A stretch of DNA of 64,000 nucleotides from Inia geoffrensis. Lineage: Eukaryota > Chordata > Mammalia > Artiodactyla > Iniidae. The notes below the pieces were generated by a model, which was not told the DNA's origin, did no database searches, and saw only the letters and a program-made list of their open reading frames with translations. Every line of letters starts with the position of its first letter. Within the stretch, counting starts at the first letter, position 1. The position numbers were made by a program, and so were the translations under genes. Positions 56,946 through 64,000 of the stretch are shown piece after piece. The DNA is taken from contig CM070903.1 in assembly GCA_036417435.1 (NCBI GenBank), forward strand, positions 86,876,001 to 86,940,000. The letters are read 5' to 3'.

Positions 56946-59789
56946 GTTACTACTCAAAATACGTAATACATTGAAAGGAATATATCATTACCCAGATTTC
57001 ATAGGATGAGAAGAAGATAGTTTACAGATAAGAAAATTTAAATGTGAAATTATCAAATTGAAAGATTAAAATGTTGCTAACAGAACAAAAACATCTTTTG
57101 AAAGTACCATTAAAAACTTACTGAATATGCAAAAATAAATGAAAAAGAAGAAAATCCAATGTTGGCAGGATTATGGAGAACCTGGCATATATAAGAGTGT
57201 ACATTACTGTGAGAATGTTGTTCAGCTTCGGAGAAAACCAGTCTAGACAAGCAGTGTTCAGATCCTTGATTGAGGAATTTTATTTGGGGATATTACAGCA
57301 CAATGAAGACTCCAAAAAGACAACGAAAAATATACAGATGGTGTTCTTCTCAACATCTCCTGGAGTAGCAAAACAAAGTAAAAACTAAAGGAAGAAGGCT
57401 TGGAGAACAAAAGGTAGTAGAAGGAAATTTTTAAATGAAAAGAGAAAGTGAAAGGAAGGAAGAAAGCAAGGAAAGGAGAGGGAGGAAGATAAAGAAAAAC
57501 GGAAATAACATAAATGCTCAAGAATAAGGTAACAGAAAAGAAAAATGATATTACAATATAGGGAGACACTATACATAATCAATTAAAAGATAAACATGTA
57601 CACTGGAGAGATGTACGAAGGATATATATGCATATATATGTATATACATCCATATTTATAAATTAGTAGTTTTGGGGCATTATCGTTCAGGCACTGTGAT
57701 AGGCTATCACTAATTTAATACTCAGGACAAGTCTGCCTGGCAGGTTACTTTGTACAATGTCTCATAGCTCAAATTTGCAAAAATAAACTTATTTCAAAAA
57801 AAGCAAAAAAAAAATTCTCTACGTACCTCTGTAAAAATACACTTTATATATCAAAAGAAAATTTTTAGTGACATAAACATTTAGAATTCAATCCTCATTT
57901 TTTAATTCCATCCACTAGAAATAATAAATATTAATAATAGCTTCTGATTTGGTTGGCATCTTACCCAGAGTTAGGGTGAAAATAGAGCATGGGACCACTA
58001 CCTAAAAAGAAGAACTTTGACAAGAAAAAGTATTTCTACTCCCTTAAATGAATATATGCGTTTGGGGGGCAGATTGGGGGAAGGTGTTGACAAGATCTTA
58101 GCCTTCACTCCTGGTCTATAACAACAGAGAGAAGCCCCACATGTCTCCATTAACCTCTGATCATAGCATGAGGTGAAGGGAATCATACAAACTGAGAATA
58201 TTTAAATATTCTCTCTGCATAAAATCTGTTTAGCTGCTGGAATCATTTCCTCTCCCGTCCCTGAGCTAAAGAAGTGGATCGATCAGCAGGGGAGGTGAAC
58301 AGATGCAGCTGGAGAGGAAGAGAGGCTCGGGAGAATCACATCTGAGCAGCCGTGGGGGATGAGATGCCACAGACGAGAGTCTACAGAAGCAGCTAGAAGA
58401 ATGGAGCAACAGAGGGAAGGGGCTCAGTGAGGCAAAAGCAAGAGACTACATGCACTCAGAGACGCTCACAGCTTGCGAAACTCCGTAACTATCCACACGG
58501 TTAGGAAGACACTTCCTCCCAAGGGGGACTTAGGTAATTTCCCCCTTTCCATTACAGCCTGCAGAAAAATTTAACACACGTTTCAATCTTCTGTTTGTCC
58601 CTTTTGGGCCTTTGTGATCAAGGCCCACCCAAGATACATATCCCTGCTGGCAATTCTTCTATTGTATCCTCACTTCCCAAAGCGTAAAGCCATTCATCTA
58701 TATTAGGCTATGAAAAATGCCAGGGATGCCCACTACTGTTATTCTTTCTGAGTGGCAGCAGGGACTCACTCTCCCCTTCCCACCCTCCACAGGTGAAGGC
58801 TGCCTCCTGCTTCCTGCCATTCAGGAAAATCCAAATGACCAAGAGCCAAGATTCTTGAAAGGACAGAATTCCTGGGCAATAGAGAGGTTAGAACACATTT
58901 TGTAAATGAGAGTGAATAACAAATTAACATTCCTCAGAAGACTTTTCAAAAACAAGAAATAAAACTCAGCCATCTGTAAAAAGCTGAATGCTCTGTACTT
59001 TTGGAAGTCACTGTTTACGGAACATATTAAACTTCTTTACTAATAATATAAATAAGCAAAACACAAAAACACTCACACCTTATAAAGATCCTCATTTTAT
59101 TCCTGGGGATTACCCTAGAAATTGAGATGAGAACAGTCCTTTGCATTAATATAGGGCTTTATTTACTGTCAATTAATTCATGTTTTATATTTATTATCTT
59201 CTTCAATTTTTAAAACTGGAATTTTAGAGAGTGCTTTTGTATACCATTCCTAGATTCCATTGTCAGTGGTACAGGACACCCTTTAGAACTGTCATCTGTA
59301 CACACATATACATATAAAAATTATTGCTCACAGTTACCTAGTCTTGAGTCTATAGCTCTTCTATTCCCCTTCAGCACCTGGGACAGTGCTGCATTTCACC
59401 CCCACGTTGATGTTTAAAAGAATAAATGGTAGCATACTGAGTGGGAGAGCTCCGCTGCGGAGCACTACGTGTGTCAGAAGAATTCCAAAAGGCTAGCCTT
59501 CAAGATATAGGCAAAAGGCAAAATCACCCTTCTAAAAATCTTTAAGTAGCAACTATTATTCCCATCTATTATTTTAACTATAGGGGGTTTTTTTGGTAGC
59601 CTAATCTCAAGTAATCACGAAAGGCACAATAATCAAACATAAACACAATTTTCAAAGAACATTTCTCCAAAGAGTTTTACATGAATATGCCATTATGTTC
59701 CCTTTTCTTTCCTGTGAACAAAGCTTCCTAATGTTGTTTCTTTTTACAAATAGCAAATGAAAAACCCAGGTTGAGAAGAAGAGAACAGA
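56946..59789. other. mostly unique non-coding DNA
   Basis: About 2.8 kb. The part at 57,060-57,260 has faint resemblance to old L1 ORF2 ('ggcaggattatggagaacct'). A polypurine tract lies at about 57,414-57,502. The stretch at 58,230-58,500 is GC-richer, with several CpGs, and unassigned. No convincing exon was seen. Confidence 0.4.
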
Positions 59790-60200
59790 GAAGGGAATTA
59801 ATATTCGTGGAACATTTAAAATATGCCAGATAAAGTACTGATTCTTTTTTCACATTATCTTAATGTTTACAATAACCCTGAAAAGTAAGTATTCTTGTTT
59901 AGATGAGGAAACTGAAGCTCAGAAACCTTAAGCAACTGATCCAGGAGGCCCAGACGATCTAAGAGCTTCTATTTTTTTTTTTTTTTTTTGCGGTACACGG
60001 GCCTCCCACTGTTGTGGCCTCTCCCGTTGCGGAGCACAGGCTCCGGATGCGCAGGCTCAGCGGCCATGGCTCACGGGCCCAGCCGCTCCGCGGCACGTGG
60101 GATCTTCCCGGACCGGGGCACGAACCCGTGTCCCCTGCATCGGCATGCGGACGCTCAACCACTGCGCCACCAGGGAAGCCCTAAGAGCTTCTATTAACCA
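59790..60200 (-). repeat. MIR SINE interrupted by a CHR SINE
   Basis: Antisense MIR at 59,850-59,945: 'cacattatcttaatgtttac', 'tgtttagatgaggaaactga', 'agctcagaaaccttaagca'. The CHR SINE (below) inserted at its end. Confidence 0.7.
59959..60195 (-). mobile_element. CHR-type SINE (short, young subfamily) with target duplications
   Basis: The body is at 59,974-60,180, including most of an 18-residue T-run (59,972-59,989) on this strand. The perfect 15-base duplication 'ctaagagcttctatt' is at 59,959-59,973 and 60,181-60,195. It is close in sequence to the copies at 19,382 and 23,073. Frames across it on both strands are SINE translation. Confidence 0.96.
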
Positions 60201-60263
60201 GGACTAATTATGAGTAAACGTGTAAATTTGTATGTTTATATGTTCACCAAGTCTCTGTCTTTG

Positions 60264-60264
60264 T

Positions 60265-60293
<29 letters not shown>
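60264..60293. repeat. (CA)n microsatellite
   Basis: About 14 consecutive CA units. Confidence 0.97.
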
Positions 60294-60297
<4 letters not shown>

Positions 60298-60849
60298 AAA
60301 GACAAAGACTCATGATCAGTTAAAACGAGAGCTACAACAAAGCATTGAATGCTGAGAGCAACACACAATGTTCTCTGGATGGCAGAAATAAATACAAAAT
60401 AATAGAAATATCGCATCATCTCATGAAAATCAGCCCAGAAGCTGTCAAGTGAGAAATCTTGAAGGTCATCTTTAGATGGAGCAACTAAAATACAGAGCTT
60501 TTAGGTGCTAGGCAAGACCCTACAGATAGGTTTCAGTCTAATTGGTTAATTTCAGTCTAATTGGTTAACAGAACTCTAAGATTCCCTTTCCTGACTTCTC
60601 CAAGCGGTTACCTAACCTTCCCTTTGTACTACCCTAGAATTTTTTTAATGTCTACTATAGGTTTTACTCTGTTTAATTACATGGCAGCCTCTCCGAGAAG
60701 TTCACAGCCAAAACCGCCCCACACACCCTCAAAAAAGAAAATACTGGCAAATGTATGCAAAATTATGCATTTACACATTTTGCTGGGATGATATTTCATA
60801 ACTTTCTCTAGATTTTCAATAGGATATGCAACTGTCAAAGTTAAGAACT
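60294..60849. other. unique DNA with a 19-bp tandem duplication
   Basis: The unit 'tttcagtctaattggttaa' is perfectly repeated at 60,531-60,549 and 60,550-60,568. No gene or repeat family seen. Confidence 0.7.
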
Positions 60850-60991
60850 TCTCCTTAGGTAGGTTTATTCCTAGGTGTTTTACTCTTTTTGCTGCAATGG
60901 TAAATGGGAGTGTTTCCTTGATTTCTCTTTCAGATTTTTCATCATTGGTGTATAAGAATGTAAGAGATTTCTGTGCATTAATTTTGTATCC
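60850..60991 (-). mobile_element. inverted 5' segment of an L1 insertion
   Basis: This is L1 ORF2 in reverse orientation: 'taggtaggtttattcctag', 'gcaatggtaaatgggagtgt', 'ttcagatttttcatcattgg', 'tctgtgcattaattttgtat'. These match, as complement, the ORF2 stretch that is sense at about 16,240-16,370 in the full-length L1. It joins directly to a sense-oriented L1 3' end at 60,991/60,992. Confidence 0.88.
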
Positions 60992-61435
60992 AGAGTCTGT
61001 CGTACAGAGTGAAGTAAGTCAGAAAGAGAAAGACAAATACCGTATGCTAACACATATATATGGAATCTAAAAAAAAAAAAAAAGGTTCTGAAGAACCATA
61101 GGGGCAGGTCAGGAATAAAGACACAGACATAGAGAATGGACTTGAGGACACAGGGAGAGGGAAGGGTAAGCTGGGATGAAGTGAGAGAGTGGCATGGACT
61201 TATATATACTACCAAATGTAAAATAGATAGCTAGTGGGAAGCAGCCACATAGCACAGGGAGATCAGCTCTGTGCTTTGTGACCACCTGGAGAGGTGGGAT
61301 AGGGAGGGTGGGAGGGAGACGCAAGAGGGAGGGGATATGTATATATGTATATGTATAGCTGATTCACTTTGTTGTACAGCAGAAACTAACACACCATTGT
61401 AAAGCAATTATACTCCAATAAAGATGTTTAAAATA
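60992..61435 (+). mobile_element. L1 3' end (cetacean type), sense part of a 5'-inverted insertion
   Basis: It begins 'agagtctgtcgtacagagtg', near the end of ORF2, and continues through 'taccgtatgctaacacata', an A-run (61,071-61,083), 'gaagcagccacatagcac', 'gggatagggagggtggga' and 'attatactccaataaag'. Together with 60,850-60,991 it forms one insertion with a 5' inversion. Confidence 0.92.
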
Positions 61436-61617
61436 AAACAAACTTTTGCTCTAGGCTCTGAGGCCAACCTCCACACGTCCTCTGGCCCTCAATAAACGTC
61501 AGACCAATAAACAAGTGGATGGCATTCAGTGGGAGTCTAGAAGAAAACATGAAGTCTTATCTATGCTCTTTGGCCTCCAAGAATTTCATAGACATTAAAT
61601 AGTTCTCTTTTAGAGAT
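61436..61617. other. unique spacer
   Basis: Nothing recognised. Confidence 0.4.
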
Positions 61618-61860
61618 AGTTCAGCGTTATGTTGAGAAGATGAGCTTTGGAACTTTCTGCCCAGGTTCTAATTTGGACTCTACCACTTACTAGTTGTGTG
61701 ACCTTGGCCAATCCACTTAGCTCTCTAAGCCTCTGAAAGAAATGGGGGTTATAATAATAATAATAGTAATAATAATAGGACCTACTTAATATAGCAGATC
61801 TAGTTAGGTAATGAGATAATGAGCTTAAAGTGCTTGGCACGTGGTAGCACACAAGCACAT
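61618..61860 (+). repeat. MIR SINE with an (ATA)n expansion
   Basis: Plus-strand MIR: 'ctaccacttactagttgtgt', 'gaccttggccaatccactta', 'gctctctaagcctctgaaag', and the end 'aaagtgcttggcacgtggta'. An (ATA/TAA)n tract lies inside at 61,750-61,780. Confidence 0.8.
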
Positions 61861-62060
61861 GTGAGCTATAGGGGTGGCATTGGTGGTGGTGATCATAACC
61901 ACAGAAGTCCCCCATTTACTCTCCTTTCTATCTGGAACATAAATCCAGATAATATTAGTGCTATAGTACAGCAAAACCTATATCTATTTATTCAACACAT
62001 ATTCTTTATTGAGTACATATAATGGCCTGGCCTAGTAAGTGGCATAGGATAAAATTCTCA
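61861..62060 (-). repeat. possible L2 LINE end fragment
   Basis: 'tattcaacacatattcttta' with 'ttgagtacatataatggcct' at 61,988-62,029 resembles an antisense L2 end. Confidence 0.4.
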
Positions 62061-64000
62061 CACACAAAAAATTTAAAAATAAAAATGTCATATTTGAACT
62101 TTTGGAGGTTTGTGGCTGAGAACTTTCTCTTAGTGTTGGGGTTCTTCTCAGCATTTCCCTTAATCCCTCGAAGCTATTATGGCAAATAATAGCAGCTTTA
62201 CTGAAACGTCTGACAAGGATGGAGAAAGCAGGAAGACGTTCTCACAGGTGGTTCAGGCCAGTACATTTCCTTTCCAGTGGGGTCCTTACTGGGGAAAATC
62301 GCTCAGATCTGTTCTGGAAGATTTAAACTGGCTTCCTTTTGAGAAGGCAAATGTTTTCAGCTCATTGGGCTTGATAATGTTTTTACTGCTATATGATTTT
62401 TTTTTTTAAAAATTGTTCTACATACTTTAAATTCTGAAACACTGAGAGCAGTTGTACTGGCAAACTATATTAACACTACATAAATATTCTGACCAGTTTA
62501 AACAACTTGATGGCTATTAATAAGTGTTGTGAGAGTGATACACCAAAAATCTGCCAGCTGAATTTTATGTTTTATTAAGTAATTGTGGTAGAGGATTTCA
62601 ATCTGGTGATACATATCTGTCTGTACGCTTATTTGTCTGTAATTGTGTGTGTACAGTAAGTTTACATGAATTTATAAAACCCATACTGAAGATGGCATGC
62701 CTTGGGCCTAAAAAAATCAAAAGCTCATTTACAAACAATAAATTTAAAGGATAAAAAGATGCATATATTACAAAGAAGCTCTTGTATAAAAGAATCAGAA
62801 AGTCTCAGATTCCTAATAACTAACAAGACTTGAATGAAGTGGACTGGGTTGCTGCCTTCTCATTTTAACGGCCTTCCCTCACCAAGTTTTGGCTGGTATA
62901 TCAGGCCTTTCCGCAGTGCAGTCATAATTGACAGCAGGCTGACACGCAGCCCAAGGAGAGCTCTGTCAGGAGGTCTCCTGGGCCTGGGGATCAGTGTGCT
63001 TAAAATATTAGGATTTGATAGAGTTAACAATTGCCCTTGAGCAAATGGTTTTGAACACACTCTGTCAACACTGCCAGCGATTACTGCAAACAGATTCTTC
63101 GTCCCAGAGGGATGGGAGTGAAGTGCTTTCTAGCTCCCAAGTCTCATCTAAGAGGTGTAAAACGTATCATTTCCAGGGTCTTCTCTCAGCTGCGAGAAAC
63201 ACAAACATTTCCCACACACGCAGCCAGAGCCTTTGCTGGGCCTGAGAGGAAAACACAGACTGGCTGAACTTAACCTAAATCCTTCTATTTTGTGTCTCTG
63301 AAATACTCTGTGTTTATGAAAAGTCTTTTTATAAGCTGCCAGAATGAGAATTAACTATAGTTAGGCCAATGTCAAAGCGTGGAAGGAAGGGATGGGAGAA
63401 TGGGGAAGATCCTGTGGGTACTTTGAAAACTTCAGAAGTTCAAAGTTTTCAAAGTAAAAATTAACACACCTACCAGTAATTTATTTTCAATCTGGGAAAA
63501 TTCATTTTGGGGAGGAAATGACTCTTCAAAGGAAAAGCATTACCCATTCCTGTTGAGTGAACTGGTTTACAGAATTAGGAGATAAAATCATCGATGATGG
63601 GAGATCATGGAAAGTAACTTGCAAGATTCTCTTTCTACAATGAAAGGAACCAGTAAGATCGGAAGATGGCATAGCAACTGCAGCATCATTCAGGAAGTAT
63701 TTCCAAGGGCTCTCTCTCTGCGCAGCACTGTATTGTGAGGAAGGCCAGTTGCTAAATGAAATGGCCTCTGCTCCAAGTAAGAGGGACCACAGAGTTCAGA
63801 AGACAGAACCCATACTGTGCTATGGAGGTAGCTGATATGGGACCTCTTATCTACAGTTATAACAAGTTCATTATTAGAAAATCAAGCGCAAAAGGAACAC
63901 CTCAATTCCCACCCCCCCGGAAAAGGCTGTTTAACGTGCCTGTTTCTGTCCATCAGCTGATCTGCCATGACTGCTTCTCACCCTTACTTCGAGGAGAAAC
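62061..64000. other. unique DNA, no gene recognised
   Basis: About 1.9 kb free of recognised repeats. Short frames at 62,179-62,409, 62,834-63,040, 62,860-63,060 and 63,015-63,245 overlap one another and show no domain. The stretches at 62,440-62,620 and 63,260-63,500 are balanced, repeat-free text that might be conserved non-coding DNA. Confidence 0.4.

Noticed and set aside
57414..57502. Polypurine tract as a possible triplex or regulatory element
   Set aside because: Ordinary low-complexity GA-rich sequence with imperfect repeats; nothing else supports a function.
1..64000. CRISPR array, operon, phage or plasmid features
   Set aside because: The window is mammalian by repeat content; no regularly spaced repeats, bacterial-type gene clusters or ribosome-binding sites were seen.

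Overview
This is mammalian nuclear DNA, AT-rich, CpG-poor and packed with interspersed repeats. The lineage is most likely cetacean (whale, dolphin or porpoise). Seven tRNA-derived CHR-type SINEs are present, three of them from the short GC-rich subfamily I associate with cetaceans. Several LINE-1 copies carry a cetartiodactyl/cetacean-type 3' end. I recognised no BovB LINE and no ruminant Bov-tA SINE. Family names are recalled from general knowledge; no library search was run.

I find no convincing intact protein-coding gene and no tRNA, rRNA or CRISPR array. The open frames are short and almost all lie inside repeats. The best candidate for coding ancestry is a 96-codon open frame on the minus strand at 54,668-54,958. 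It has no ATG near its start and ends at a natural stop. It looks like a retrocopy fragment or a stray terminal exon, and I could not name its parent.

Layout. 1-6.9 kb: mostly unique DNA with old L2 and LTR-like fragments and a small CpG-rich patch. 6.9-11.1 kb: old repeats, including two related LTR-like segments and a decayed minus-strand L1. 11.16-18.2 kb: a full-length but inactivated plus-strand L1 with 5' UTR, broken ORF1, long spacer, broken ORF2, 3' UTR and poly(A). 19.4-23.85 kb: a stack made of an old plus-strand L1 interrupted by a solo LTR with a 6-bp target duplication and a CHR SINE, then a younger L1 3' end. 24-32 kb: unique DNA with MIR, L2, MER5-like and LTR-like pieces. 32.2-37.9 kb: another stack of L1 on both strands holding a CHR SINE and a Tigger-like DNA transposon, then an L2. 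38-52.7 kb: MIR, L2, L3/CR1, an MLT2-like LTR, three CHR SINEs and L1 fragments, separated by unique DNA. 52.7-64 kb: the most unique part, with one CHR SINE inside a MIR and an L1 copy carrying a 5' inversion.

Nothing here forms an operon or a new multi-gene system. The main value is a legible record of insertions: nested elements, target-site duplications, an inverted L1 and several short tandem duplications. A few non-repeat stretches might be conserved regulatory DNA. The window is best read as intergenic or deep intronic sequence.
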